Shown piece after piece: positions 52,840-62,016 of a DNA stretch of 64,000 nucleotides; within the stretch, counting starts at the first letter, position 1; each line of letters starts with the position of its first letter. A program made the position numbers and the translations under genes. Under the pieces are notes generated by a model. It had not been told where the DNA came from. It searched no databases and saw only the letters and a program-made list of their open reading frames with translations. The DNA lies in contig CAITVN010000194.1 of assembly GCA_903895855.1 (NCBI GenBank), positions 1 through 64,000 of the forward strand, read 5' to 3'. This DNA comes from Oligoflexia bacterium. GTDB taxonomy: Bacteria > Bdellovibrionota > UBA1018.

Positions 52840-54651
52840 ATGGTAGGAAAACAAGCAGTAACGGAAGAGAAAAAAACCTCAGCCGTACCCAAAAATCAAA
52901 ACTGGATGAACGACTTTGCTGAAGAATCAGCATCAGTTGACGCAAAAGCTGAAGAGTTTGAAGGCGAAGAGAGCTTCGCTGAATTATTCGAAGCCTATAA
53001 TAGTCAGCAAGAAATTAAAGAAGGTGAAGTGGTCGATGGAACCGTCGTTTCTGTCGGACCCGAATACGTCACCGTTGATATCGGTTACAAATGCGAAGGC
53101 TTAGTGCCTGTGCATGAATTCAAAGATTCACAAGGCGTTGCCCAAGTAAAAGCGGGCGACGTTGTCAGCGTTTACTTAGATCGCATGGAACTTGAGAATG
53201 GCTTCTTGCTTTTGTCAAAAGACAAAGCAGAAATCATTCGTGCTTGGGACGAAATTTCACAAGCCTGCGAAAAAGACCAACTCGTTGAAGGTTTGGTTAT
53301 CGCGAAAGTTAAGGGCGGATTGTCAGTTGATATCGGCGTGAAAGCATTCTTGCCAGGTAGCCAGCTCGATACTAAGCCAGTCAAAAATCTTGATAAGTAC
53401 GTTGGAAAACGCCTCAAATTCAAGATCATCAAGTTCAACAAAAAACGTGGAAACATTGTTCTTTCACGTAGAGCCGTGGTTTCTCAAGAGCGTGAAGCAC
53501 AGCGAACCGAGACACTAGCCAACCTTCAAGAAGGAATGGTAGTGACCGGTACCGTGAAAAACATCACTGAGTACGGCGCATTCGTAGACTTGGGCGGTAT
53601 GGATGGACTTCTGCACATCACCGACATGTCATGGGGCCGCGTGAAGCACCCTAGCGAATTGTTTGCTGTTGGCGACGAGATCAAAGTGAAGATCTTGAAG
53701 TACGACCGTGAAAAAGAACGAGTTTCATTGGGCTTGAAACAAGTGGCTCCAAACCCATGGGATGAAGTTGAATACAAGTACCTCATTGGTATGAAAGTCA
53801 AAGGCAAGATCATGAGCCTTAAAGACTACGGCGCTTTCGTTGAGCTTGAAGACGGCATTGAAGGCCTGATTCACGTCAGCGAAATGTCGTGGACTGAGCG
53901 CGTGAAACACCCATCGAAAATCGTCAACATTGGCGATGAAGTGGAGTGTAAAGTTCTCGAAGTTGATTCGAAACAAAAACGCATCAGCCTGGGTATGAAG
54001 CAACTTCAAGCTAACCCATGGGATGAGCTTGAGCTTAAACACCCAGTGGGCAGCATTATCGAAGAAGGCGAAGTGAAGTCTGTCACCGATTTCGGTATCT
54101 TCATTGATATCGGAATGGGCTTAGACGGTCTTGTTCACGTGAGCGACATCGCTTGGAACAAGAAATTCAATCACCCTTCTGAGAAATACAAGAAGGGCGA
54201 CAAGATTCGTTCAGTCGTTCTGGGTATCGACAAAGCGAATGAGAAGTTCTCTTTGGGTATCAAGCAACTTGAGCGCGATCCTTGGGAAAATATCAAGTCT
54301 CGCTACAGAGTCAGTCAAGCCATCGACGGACCAATCACCAAGATCACTGATTTCGGTGCATTCGTTGAAATCGAAGAAGGCATTGAAGGACTCATCTACG
54401 TTTCAGAGTTGGCAGATCACCGTGTTGAAAAGCCGTCTGACATCGTTAAAGCGGGTGACATGGTTAGAGCTGAGATTCTTTCGATCGAACCGAAAGAAAG
54501 AAGAATTAGCTTGTCGATCAGACAACTCACTCGCACAGAAGAGCGACAAAACTATGAGTCGTATATGGGCGACAAGAACAAGAAAACCTCGATGGGAGAC
54601 GTTTTGGGTGAGAAACTCAAAGCCGCTCTCGGCAAAGGCGAAAAAGAATAG
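52840..54651 (+). CDS. rpsA: 30S ribosomal protein S1
   Basis: 603 residues, slightly longer than the 557 of E. coli. Six S1 repeats are present after an acidic N-terminal tail of about 45 residues. Repeats 3 to 6 carry the conserved pattern of G-x-FV(E/D)(L/I) and HVS(E/D) (YGAFVDLGGMDGLLHITDMS, FGIFIDIGMGLDGLVHVSDI). Repeats 1 and 2 are the divergent ribosome-binding ones (PEYVTVDIGYKCEGLVPVHE, GGLSVDIGVKAFLPGSQLD). S1 holds mRNA at the 30S platform. It has its own promoter and a strong terminator, so it is monocistronic here. Confidence 0.97.
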   Translation: MVGKQAVTEEKKTSAVPKNQNWMNDFAEESASVDAKAEEFEGEESFAELFEAYNSQQEIKEGEVVDGTVVSVGPEYVTVDIGYKCEGLVPVHEFKDSQGVAQVKAGDVVSVYLDRMELENGFLLLSKDKAEIIRAWDEISQACEKDQLVEGLVIAKVKGGLSVDIGVKAFLPGSQLDTKPVKNLDKYVGKRLKFKIIKFNKKRGNIVLSRRAVVSQEREAQRTETLANLQEGMVVTGTVKNITEYGAFVDLGGMDGLLHITDMSWGRVKHPSELFAVGDEIKVKILKYDREKERVSLGLKQVAPNPWDEVEYKYLIGMKVKGKIMSLKDYGAFVELEDGIEGLIHVSEMSWTERVKHPSKIVNIGDEVECKVLEVDSKQKRISLGMKQLQANPWDELELKHPVGSIIEEGEVKSVTDFGIFIDIGMGLDGLVHVSDIAWNKKFNHPSEKYKKGDKIRSVVLGIDKANEKFSLGIKQLERDPWENIKSRYRVSQAIDGPITKITDFGAFVEIEEGIEGLIYVSELADHRVEKPSDIVKAGDMVRAEILSIEPKERRISLSIRQLTRTEERQNYESYMGDKNKKTSMGDVLGEKLKAALGKGEKE

Positions 54652-54696
54652 TGATCGTCTTGCCGCTTAAGCGGTAGAGACTGGTAAAAAAATTGA

Positions 54697-54732
54697 AAGG
54701 CCCGCGATCTTAAATAAGGTCGCGGGCCTTTT
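54697..54732 (+). terminator. Intrinsic terminator of rpsA
   Basis: AAGGCCCGCGA pairs with TCGCGGGCCTT around a short A-rich loop and is followed by TTTT, 46 bases after the rpsA stop. A separate perfect palindrome CCGCTTAAGCGG (54663-54674) precedes it. Confidence 0.9.
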
Positions 54733-54900
54733 GCGTTTAGATAGGCAGGCGTGACCAGTGAAATCTCGTATGGGTGTCGAAGTTTTGACTGGTTTTTTTG
54801 GCCGCTTCGCTGGTTGAGGTATCGACTATAGCCCTAGTCGGAGGCTAGTGTGAGGGTAAGCACTTGTGTTCATGCGGTATGGCCGCTAAAATCAATAGCT

Positions 54901-56205
54901 ATGGTCACAAATTTGAAGAAGGTGTTGAGTGGAGCTCCCCTGGGAAGAGTTGACTTACTGGGCCCAACTTACGCATTTGGTGCAGGCTGTTTTTTTGTTT
55001 TCGGTCTCATCTACTTGGTTCTTCTAGAAAGCCGCTTCATGCTGGTGTCTAATTTTATTTTCGGCGGCCTGATCTGCGCCATGTGGCACTTGCAGAAACG
55101 GCGAACGTCGCTCACTTTTCGAACACACGTGTTTTTGGCCTTGGTGTACTTGGGGCTTGTGAATGTTGTTTTCCAAATTGGTGTGCATGAAATGCCAATG
55201 ATCTATTGGGGGTTGTCGGTACCCATCGCCGCCGCATTTTTGTGCGACATTAGGGGTATCGTGATTTGGGCTGCGCTAGGGTTTTTATTTTACCCCCTAA
55301 ACTGGGCGCTTAAAGTGGTGGTGTTTCCGGCCGTCGGTATTGATATCACCCATGAACAATGGGACATCTTGCGAATTGCCAACTATAGCGGTCTTTTGAC
55401 TTTCTTACTTTATTCATTTTTTTTGTTTAATCAAAAACTCAGCCAGTCACTAGTGAGTCTTGATCGTCGAAAATCAGAACTTGAGGGTTTGCTTCGAATG
55501 ATCAGTCATGATTTGGCAACTCCGTCAAATGTTTTGAGGTATCATTCTGAGAGTATAAAAAAGAAAATTTCGAATAGTGATAAATTGGGGCCCGAAGATT
55601 TCAAAAAAATGATCGATTACAGTGAGAAGAATATTCAGATTATCGATAAGATCGATGGCCTTATAAAAGATGTTCGTATTTACGCCAAAGAGTCGCTCGT
55701 TGCAGCGAAAAACAGCGATGTGGGTGCTGATGTGGTGAGTGCGCTACGTGAGGCGGCCGAGTCGGTCGAAAAAGCGTTTGGTGAAAAGAATATCAAAATT
55801 ACAGTTCGCTCAAGTGCACAAGAGCCTCTTTTGGTGGGTGTCTCAAGAGATCGTCTAGGGTTACAGGTTTTTGGCAACCTATTTACGAATGCCGCAAAGT
55901 TCTCAGATTTGGGTGGTTCGGTCGAAGTGATAGTTACCGGCGCTAAGCATGAGGTGATAGTGGCGGTTCAAGATCACGGAGTAGGTATGTCGGATCGAAT
56001 GATCGCACAGCTTTTCAATCCTGGTCAGAGCCTATCGACCTCGGGCACGAGTGGCGAAGTGGGTACTGGCTTTGGGCTTCTCATTGTACATGCCACCTTA
56101 GAAAAATGTGGAGCCAGTATTCACGTGAGCAGTCGAGAGAGACAAGTCTCGCCTAAAGATTCTGGAACTTTGGTGACGATGAAATTTCGAAGAGTCGCTT
56201 GCTGA
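54901..56205 (+). CDS. Membrane sensor histidine kinase
   Basis: About 434 residues from ATG 54901; a GTG at 54850 in frame is possible, and neither has a strong ribosome site. Six membrane helices fill residues 20-175, with no large periplasmic sensor. The kinase core has H-box MISHDLATPSNVLRYHSESI, N-box FGNLFTNAAKFSDLG, G1 DHGVGMSDR and G2 GEVGTGFGLLIVHATLEKCG. The H-box has Ala-Thr-Pro where Leu-Arg-Thr-Pro-Leu is usual. No regulator is adjacent. It is followed by a bidirectional terminator and then the nos region, so a link to respiration is possible but unproven. Confidence 0.87.
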   Translation: MVTNLKKVLSGAPLGRVDLLGPTYAFGAGCFFVFGLIYLVLLESRFMLVSNFIFGGLICAMWHLQKRRTSLTFRTHVFLALVYLGLVNVVFQIGVHEMPMIYWGLSVPIAAAFLCDIRGIVIWAALGFLFYPLNWALKVVVFPAVGIDITHEQWDILRIANYSGLLTFLLYSFFLFNQKLSQSLVSLDRRKSELEGLLRMISHDLATPSNVLRYHSESIKKKISNSDKLGPEDFKKMIDYSEKNIQIIDKIDGLIKDVRIYAKESLVAAKNSDVGADVVSALREAAESVEKAFGEKNIKITVRSSAQEPLLVGVSRDRLGLQVFGNLFTNAAKFSDLGGSVEVIVTGAKHEVIVAVQDHGVGMSDRMIAQLFNPGQSLSTSGTSGEVGTGFGLLIVHATLEKCGASIHVSSRERQVSPKDSGTLVTMKFRRVAC

Positions 56206-56223
56206 AATAATTTAGTCTTACGT

Positions 56224-56269
56224 AAAAAAAAAGACCAAAAAACTCATGTGGATTTTTGGTCTTTTTTTT
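56224..56269. terminator. Bidirectional intrinsic terminator
   Basis: AAGACCAAAAA pairs with TTTTTGGTCTT, with an A-run on one side and a T-run on the other. It serves both the kinase (plus) and the FAS1 gene (minus). Confidence 0.88.
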
Positions 56270-56304
56270 AAAATTTCGTATTTGAGATCAATTCAGCAAA
56301 AAAA

Positions 56305-56883
56305 TTATTTTGCTAACAAAATGCTATCGACGATATAAATGATACCATTTTTGGACTGAATGGCTGCTTTGACTTCAACGCCATCGGCAAAGAGAATTCC
56401 ATCTTTGATTTCAATTTTGACTTTTGGTCCATCAACCATATCCATGTCTGACATTCCGTTGAGTACTTTAGGAGGGTAAGCCGGTGCGGCAGCATGATGC
56501 TCCAGAATGCTTCGCAATGTCGCCTTATTCTCGGGTTTTAATAGGTTTTCAACGGTGCCCTTTGGAAGCTTCGCAAACGCAGCGTTGGTGGGAGCGAATA
56601 GAGTGTAGGGGCCGGGGCCTGTGAGGGTTTCAACCAAATCTGCCGCTTTGACTGCGACCACTAAAGTGGTGTGGTCAGGTGACGATACGGCCACTTCGAC
56701 CATGTCTTTGCCTTCGGCTCCGTCGAGTTTGACTACCTTCAGGGCAGTTTCTGAATGTTTGGCTTCGTGTTTGGTTTCACTTGCTGCCGCTTTTTTTGGG
56801 GTAGATGCTTTTTTGTCTGCTGCGTTGGCAAAAGGAAGTGAAAGTGAAATCGCTAATACAATAACTAGATGATGTCGTTTCAT
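56305..56883 (-). CDS. Exported fasciclin (FAS1) domain protein
   Basis: About 192 residues. ATG 56883 is preferred over the ATG five codons earlier, because GGAG lies 8 bases before it. The signal peptide ends ANAA. A Lys/Ala-rich linker of about 35 residues follows, then one FAS1 domain with the H1 motif YTLFAPTNAAFAKLP and the H2-like end NGIIYIVDSILL. FAS1 domains mediate adhesion in the envelope; similar small proteins occur beside respiratory genes, but the role is unclear. It lies 109 bases behind the cytochrome c gene and may share its transcript. Confidence 0.85.
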   Translation of the reverse strand: MKRHHLVIVLAISLSLPFANAADKKASTPKKAAASETKHEAKHSETALKVVKLDGAEGKDMVEVAVSSPDHTTLVVAVKAADLVETLTGPGPYTLFAPTNAAFAKLPKGTVENLLKPENKATLRSILEHHAAAPAYPPKVLNGMSDMDMVDGPKVKIEIKDGILFADGVEVKAAIQSKNGIIYIVDSILLAK

Positions 56884-56919
56884 GTTTATTATCTCCATTT
56901 AATTTATTAACCCTTTTTT

Positions 56920-56941
56920 CTGAACTTGTAAAAAAGTTCAG
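56920..56941. repeat. 8-bp inverted repeat between cytochrome and FAS1 genes
   Basis: CTGAACTT and AAGTTCAG are separated by 6 bases. No T-run follows in the direction of transcription, so it is not a classical terminator. It may be an operator or an RNA processing site. Confidence 0.35.
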
Positions 56942-56991
56942 TGAACTGGTATTCTTGTGATTCAGAGCTTAACTCGCAGTCTGGGTAGAAA

Positions 56992-57519
56992 TCATTTCTT
57001 TTTCTTTGCGTCCCCGGTTTTTTTCTTTCCGCCGTCGGCCTTTTTCTTGTCGGGATCTACTTTTTGTGGAGGAGTGATGTCTGCTTCACCTTTTTCATCA
57101 GCGTATCTAAAGAATTCTAAGATCTGCCTAGCTTCATCTTGTGAGACGTTTTGAAAAGTCATTGGCACCAAATAAGTCCCAAATAACTCAATTGCTGTTT
57201 CATCGGTTTGTATCATTTCAGCTGGGTGAAGAATCATGTTCATGATCCATTCTGGTTTTCGGCGTTTGGTCACATCTTTGAGTGCGGGGCCGACATAACG
57301 TTCTTCTCTCTTGTGACAAGCTGAGCATTTTGCGACAAAAACGGCTCTGCCGACTTTGGCGAGATCCTGAGACAGGGCTTCGAGTTTGACCTCTTTAATG
57401 AGCTCAACTGCCTTTTCGTCGGCGACGGCGCTATTCAAAATAGTGACAGGAATGACAAAATTAGCAAAAGAAAACAATATGACTAATATCATATTATTGG
57501 TTTTAATTGACTTCGACAT
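56992..57519 (-). CDS. Cytochrome c, probably electron donor to NosZ
   Basis: 175 residues from ATG 57519, chosen because GAGGAG lies upstream; a frame start 6 codons earlier lacks it. The signal peptide ends NSAVA. One heme site CSACH, with a distal Met probably the one in LVPMTFQNV, makes a class I mono-heme cytochrome. The C-terminal 30 residues are Lys-rich (KKADGGKKKTGDAKKK), an unusual basic tail that might bind the membrane. It is divergent from nosZ. A cytochrome c in this position is common beside clade II nosZ. Confidence 0.85.
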   Translation of the reverse strand: MSKSIKTNNMILVILFSFANFVIPVTILNSAVADEKAVELIKEVKLEALSQDLAKVGRAVFVAKCSACHKREERYVGPALKDVTKRRKPEWIMNMILHPAEMIQTDETAIELFGTYLVPMTFQNVSQDEARQILEFFRYADEKGEADITPPQKVDPDKKKADGGKKKTGDAKKKK

Positions 57520-57629
57520 GACGGAGCTCCTCTTCATTAAGATTCTGATTTTCTCACAACAATGACTGAGATATCTCTAGTTTTTCGATAAGTTAAACGA
57601 TATCTATTTTGTAACCGGAGGTCAAAAAA
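57520..57629. promoter_or_regulatory. Divergent nosZ / cytochrome c control region
   Basis: 110 bases. It holds a perfect palindrome GAGATATCTC (57568-57577), a second GATATCT (57599-57605) and TCTCA/TGAGA (57552-57571). A consensus FNR/CRP box was not found. CCGGAGG precedes the nosZ ATG. Confidence 0.45.
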
Positions 57630-59609
57630 ATGTTTACGTCTTTGAAAAAGAAATTGTTGGTATCGATTTTTGTTGGTTTGGTCGTGAGTGGTAGTTTGGT
57701 ATTATTACAGAAAAACAGTTTAGCTGAGGCGCCGAAGGCGGCGATCGCTTCTAACGCTGCAGAAAAAGTTTATGTTGCTCCAGGCAAGTATGATGAGTTT
57801 TACGCTTTCTTGTCGGGTGGCTTTAGTGGGCAAGTTTCAGTTTACGGAATGCCGTCAGGTCGCTTGTTGAAAGTGATTCCAGTGTTCGCAGTGAATCCTG
57901 AAAATTCTTATGGTTTTTCTGAAGAGTCTAAGCCGATGTTAGAAACATCGCACGGATTCGTACCCTGGGATGATTCGCATCACCCTTGGCTATCGCAGAC
58001 AGCGGGTCAAGATGACGGCCGTTGGTTGTTTATCAATGCGAATAACACCCCTCGTATTGCGCGAATTGATCTGACCACATTTAAGACGGTTGAGATCTTA
58101 GAAATTCCTAATTCGGGCGGCAATCACGGTTCACCGTTCGGTACCATGAATACCGATTATCTGGTGGCATCAACTCGTTTTGCTGTACCGATTCCACAAA
58201 AAGATGTTCCTTTAAAAGACGTCAAAGAATTTAAGGGCTCGATTAGCTTCATTAAGGTTGACAAAAAGTCAGGCGAAATGAGTGTTGCTTTTCAAGTGAT
58301 GGTTCCTGGCATCGACTATGACCTTGCTCATTGCGGCAAAGGGCCGTCTGATGGTTGGTGTTTTTTCACCAGTTACAACTCAGAAAAAGCTCATACTCTG
58401 ATTGAAGTGAATGCCTCAAAGAATGACAAAGACTTCTTGGCTGCTGTTAATTGGAAAGCACTTGAAGCTTGTGTGGCTGGCGGCAAAGCCAAAGACGTTA
58501 AGGCAAATTTTGTTCACAACGTTTATAGTGATGAAGTTCACAGTGCGAAAACCACCCGCTTGAATACCGTCAAAACTTTAGATTTACTCAGTTGCCCGGG
58601 TTCAGTTTACTACATTCCCATTGCTAAGTCGCCGCATGGTTCTGATGTTGACCCAACCGGTGAGTACATCATTGGTGGTGGTAAGTTGGCTTCTCAGATT
58701 ACCGCTTATTCTTTTGCAAAGCTTCAAGAAGCGATTAAGGCAAAGAAAGTGGTCGGTGAGTTTGAGGGAGTACCCATTCTTGATTACGCTTCAGTGATGG
58801 CCGGCGAAGTGAAAAAACCGTGTCTAGGACCTCTGCACACCGAGTTTGATGGTAAAGGGTTTGGTTACACTTCCTGTTTCGTCAGTTCAGAAGTGGTTAA
58901 ATGGAAACTCGGAACTTGGGAAGTTGTTGGTCACATGCCTACTTACTATTCTTTGGGTCACTTGATGATTCCAGGTGGTAATACGATGAAGCCATGGGGC
59001 AAGTATGTGTTCGCGATGAACAAGATCACTAAAGATCGATATTTGCCAACCGGTCCAGAGTTGAATCAGTCGGCTCAGCTGATTGATATTTCGGGCGACA
59101 AGATGGAAATGTTGCTCGATTTTCCGACGATTGGTGAGCCTCACTACGCTCAAGGTATCGCTGCTGATTTAGTGAAAAAGAATCAAAAGCGAATCTACAA
59201 ACTTGAAGACAATAAGCACAAGTATGCCGTGAAGAATGAAGAAGAAGGTAAGGTAGTTCGTGAAGGTAAGAGCGTTCATGTTTACATGGCTTCAATCAGA
59301 TCACACTTTACCCCAGATAATATCGAAGGGCTAAAAGTGGGCGACGATGTCTTCTTTCACGTCACAAATCTAGAACAAGATTGGGATATTCCACACGGGT
59401 TTTCGATCTTGGGCGCAAACACAGCAGAACTGTTGATCATGCCGGGTGAGACGATGACCTACAAGTGGTCACCAAAAGCCGCTGGCGTTTATCCGTTCTA
59501 CTGTACTGACTTCTGCTCTGCGCTTCATCAAGAAATGCAAGGGTATTTGCGAGTATCAGCGGCCGGCTCAAAAACGCCGATCAAGTTTGGTACAGGTAAA
59601 GATCTGTAG
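57630..59609 (+). CDS. nosZ: Nitrous oxide reductase, clade II (Sec-type)
   Basis: 659 residues. The N-terminus is a plain Sec signal (LLVSIFVGLVVSGSLVLLQK) without the twin arginine of clade I. The seven-bladed propeller carries CuZ ligands: DSHH (His117, His118), GGNHGSPF, SPHGSD, GPLHTEFDG, LGHLMIP and GEPHYAQG. The C-terminal cupredoxin domain has the CuA site: His589, Cys625, Cys629, His633 and Met636 in CTDFCSALHQEM. It reduces N2O to N2 in the periplasm. There is no extra heme domain, unlike the epsilonproteobacterial enzyme. It begins a six-gene unit. Confidence 0.97.
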   Translation: MFTSLKKKLLVSIFVGLVVSGSLVLLQKNSLAEAPKAAIASNAAEKVYVAPGKYDEFYAFLSGGFSGQVSVYGMPSGRLLKVIPVFAVNPENSYGFSEESKPMLETSHGFVPWDDSHHPWLSQTAGQDDGRWLFINANNTPRIARIDLTTFKTVEILEIPNSGGNHGSPFGTMNTDYLVASTRFAVPIPQKDVPLKDVKEFKGSISFIKVDKKSGEMSVAFQVMVPGIDYDLAHCGKGPSDGWCFFTSYNSEKAHTLIEVNASKNDKDFLAAVNWKALEACVAGGKAKDVKANFVHNVYSDEVHSAKTTRLNTVKTLDLLSCPGSVYYIPIAKSPHGSDVDPTGEYIIGGGKLASQITAYSFAKLQEAIKAKKVVGEFEGVPILDYASVMAGEVKKPCLGPLHTEFDGKGFGYTSCFVSSEVVKWKLGTWEVVGHMPTYYSLGHLMIPGGNTMKPWGKYVFAMNKITKDRYLPTGPELNQSAQLIDISGDKMEMLLDFPTIGEPHYAQGIAADLVKKNQKRIYKLEDNKHKYAVKNEEEGKVVREGKSVHVYMASIRSHFTPDNIEGLKVGDDVFFHVTNLEQDWDIPHGFSILGANTAELLIMPGETMTYKWSPKAAGVYPFYCTDFCSALHQEMQGYLRVSAAGSKTPIKFGTGKDL

Positions 59610-59655
59610 TTTGCAGTTGTTTAGTCGTTTCAGTTAAAAAAAAGGAGAGGTTACC

Positions 59656-60300
59656 GTGTTTCAATCTTTGATGAGTAGGGCCAGTACGCCATCGAGGGTT
59701 ATGATCACTGTAGCCTCTCTTTTGTTTTTGATTACCTTTATTGCGCCGCTTTGGGAGATCAGTTTATCGGCTCCGCAGTATCCAGAAGGTTTGAGTATGC
59801 AAATCTGGGCTTCGAAATTTACCGGTGATGTGTCGACCATCAATATCTTGAATCATTACATCGGCATGGCGCCCATCACGGCTGATAAGTTTCCTGAATT
59901 TCAGATTTTCCCTAAAGTTTTTGGCGCATTTCTGGTCTTGGGGTTATTGGTAGCCGGAATTGGCCGAAAGGCCTTGTCTGCCCTCTATGCTCTTTTGGTC
60001 GTGTGCTTTTCATTTATGGCACTTTATGATTTTTACCAGTGGGAATACAATTTTGGTCACAACCTGAACCCTGATGCGGCAATCAAGATGGACGATATGG
60101 TTTATCAGCCACCTCTCATTGGCGAAAAAGTTTTTTTAAATATTTCTGCCTCTTCGTGGCCTGACATTGGCGGCATTGCATTTGTGCTTGCTATCGTTCT
60201 GATCTTGATCGCTGTGGTCTGGGATTTTGGGGGCTTTTCTCGATTTAAGAACCTCAAAAACTTTAGGAAGCGTAGAGAAAGTCATGTGGCTTCGATTTAG
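59656..60300 (+). CDS. NosB-like membrane protein of the nos cluster
   Basis: 214 residues with four or five membrane helices (VMITVASLLFLITFIAPLWE, VFGAFLVLGLLVAGIG, ALSALYALLVVCFSFMALY, GGIAFVLAIVLILIAVVWDF). A protein of this size and topology stands right after clade II nosZ in many genomes and is called NosB. Its role is unknown, but it is needed for N2O reduction in Wolinella. GTG start behind AAAGGAGAGG. It overlaps nosL by 17 bases. Confidence 0.75.
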   Translation: MFQSLMSRASTPSRVMITVASLLFLITFIAPLWEISLSAPQYPEGLSMQIWASKFTGDVSTINILNHYIGMAPITADKFPEFQIFPKVFGAFLVLGLLVAGIGRKALSALYALLVVCFSFMALYDFYQWEYNFGHNLNPDAAIKMDDMVYQPPLIGEKVFLNISASSWPDIGGIAFVLAIVLILIAVVWDFGGFSRFKNLKNFRKRRESHVASI

Positions 60301-60736
60301 TGCACTTCTGCTATTTTCTTTTGAGTTAGCATTTTTGACCGGATGTTTTTCAAAAAAACCAGAACCCATTGATTTTGGAGCCGATTCTTGCCAGAACTGC
60401 AAAATGGTGATTACTGACCGGCGTTTTGGTGGAGAGATTGTCTCGGCCAAGGGCAAGATTTATCAATTTGATGCCCTTGAGTGTCTGCATCAGTTTCAGC
60501 TTGAGCACAGTGACTTGGTCGGCGTTCAGTCGGGTGCAAAAGTGTATGTCATCGATTCATCAAAAAACGGCGAACTCATTTTGGCCGAAGACGCTCAATT
60601 TAGAGTTGAGACCAAACTCAGAAGTCCGATGGGGCAGGCGATTTATGCCGTACCTAAGTCAAGGGTGTTGTCGACAACCGAACCGGTTTTTAGTTGGTTA
60701 GATATTCAGACAAAGTTGGAGCGTCCTTCGCGGTGA
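60284..60736 (+). CDS. nosL: NosL copper-binding lipoprotein
   Basis: 150 residues. The signal peptide ends AFLTGC (lipobox LTGC). The mature part has the CxxC-M copper site SCQNCKMVITDRRFGGEIV and the fold continues to LRSPMGQAIYAVPKS. NosL is the Cu(I) chaperone that feeds the NosDFY complex for CuZ assembly. ATG 60284 is the first start that keeps a normal signal; it lies inside the preceding gene. The stop overlaps the nosD start as GTGA. Confidence 0.92.
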   Translation: MWLRFSALLLFSFELAFLTGCFSKKPEPIDFGADSCQNCKMVITDRRFGGEIVSAKGKIYQFDALECLHQFQLEHSDLVGVQSGAKVYVIDSSKNGELILAEDAQFRVETKLRSPMGQAIYAVPKSRVLSTTEPVFSWLDIQTKLERPSR

Positions 60737-62016
60737 AAATTCTTATTTGGGTGGCCGCATGGGTTGGGGTTTTGGGTACCTCGTTGTCACAAGCCTCGAG
60801 TGGTGGGCCGCAGACCATTCGGGTGTGCCCGAGTTGCGTAGAAACTTCAATTCGTAAAGCCATTGATGGGGCTCGTGCTGGCGCGGTTATTCAAGTGAGC
60901 AGCGGTACCTACCAAGAAGAAGCCATCGTGATCCAGAAGTCGATCAAGCTAATGGGTGAAGACACAGGGGCGGGTTTGCCTGTGATCGATGGTCAGAAGA
61001 AAGTGGCGCCAATCACGATTATAAAAACTGACCAGGTTGAAATTTCTGGTTTCGTCATCAAAGACACCGGGTCTAGCTATGTCGAAGATGTGGCCGCAAT
61101 CAAAGTCATCGATTCTAAAAACTGCCTCATTCGGCACAACCGGTTTGAGAATACGACGTTCGGAATCTACTTGCAGCGGGCTGTAGACTGCACGCTCGAT
61201 GACAACGAGTTGCGAGGGCAGGCAAAAGACGAGTCGAGCGGCGGTAACGGCATTCACATCTGGTCAGGGTCGGGTCACACGGTCGATAACAATCGCGTTT
61301 CAGGCCATCGCGATGGCATTTACTTAGAATTTGTTTCACACGCAAAAATTCTGAGAAATGATGTGCGAAAGAATCTGCGCTACGGTTTGCATTTCATGCA
61401 GTCGAGTGACGCTGATTATTTTTCAAATTACTTTAGCGAAAATGGGTCGGGTGTAGCGGTCATGTATTCGAAAAAAATTCAAATGCGCGATAATCACTTT
61501 GTGTTGAGTTCTGGTCAGTCGTCTTATGGTTTACTTCTGAAAGAAATTCACGATTCAGTCATTGAAAATAATGAGTTTTCTCAAAACACGGTCGCGATAT
61601 TCATGGAAGGCTCAAACCGCTCGAAATTTCGGAGTAACCGAGTAGTGGGCAGTGGTTGGGCGCTTCGAATCATGGGTGACTGTGAAGGAAATGAATTTGA
61701 GAAGAATGATTTCATTCAAAATGCGTTTGATGTGACGACCAATTCGAGCCAAAGTGCCAATCTCTTTAAAGGTAACTATTGGAGTCATTATTCAGGATAC
61801 GATCTTGACCGAAATGGCGTGGGCGACGTGCCTTACCGGCCCGTCAGTCTTTCTTCGGTGGTCTTAGAGCAAATCGATTCGTCTTATGTGTTGCTCAATA
61901 GTTTTTTATTCAGCGTTTTAGATCAAGTTGAGCGGGCGCTTCCTTCAATGACGCCTGAGCCCTTGAAAGACGAAGAGCCAGCGATGGCCCAATTTGGGGC
62001 GGGGGTACGAAAGTGA
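60733..62016 (+). CDS. nosD: NosD periplasmic copper-site maturation protein
   Basis: 427 residues from GTG 60733, which overlaps the nosL stop; a longer frame upstream has no ribosome site. The signal peptide is followed by a right-handed beta-helix with CASH repeats (NCLIRHNRFENTTFGIYLQ, SGHTVDNNRVSGHRDGIYLE, RYGLHFMQSSDADYFSNYF). It receives copper from NosL and works with the ABC proteins NosF and NosY to build the CuZ cluster. Confidence 0.94.
   Translation: MKILIWVAAWVGVLGTSLSQASSGGPQTIRVCPSCVETSIRKAIDGARAGAVIQVSSGTYQEEAIVIQKSIKLMGEDTGAGLPVIDGQKKVAPITIIKTDQVEISGFVIKDTGSSYVEDVAAIKVIDSKNCLIRHNRFENTTFGIYLQRAVDCTLDDNELRGQAKDESSGGNGIHIWSGSGHTVDNNRVSGHRDGIYLEFVSHAKILRNDVRKNLRYGLHFMQSSDADYFSNYFSENGSGVAVMYSKKIQMRDNHFVLSSGQSSYGLLLKEIHDSVIENNEFSQNTVAIFMEGSNRSKFRSNRVVGSGWALRIMGDCEGNEFEKNDFIQNAFDVTTNSSQSANLFKGNYWSHYSGYDLDRNGVGDVPYRPVSLSSVVLEQIDSSYVLLNSFLFSVLDQVERALPSMTPEPLKDEEPAMAQFGAGVRK

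Noticed and set aside
57540..57629. FNR or CRP box upstream of nosZ
   Set aside because: No TTGAT-N4-ATCAA or TGTGA-N6-TCACA match, even allowing two changes. Only other palindromes are present.
60227..60283. Longer N-terminus for nosL
   Set aside because: It lies inside the nosB-like gene and would spoil the lipoprotein signal.
60694..60732. Longer N-terminus for nosD
   Set aside because: It overlaps nosL by 43 bases with no ribosome site. The GTGA overlap start gives a normal signal peptide.
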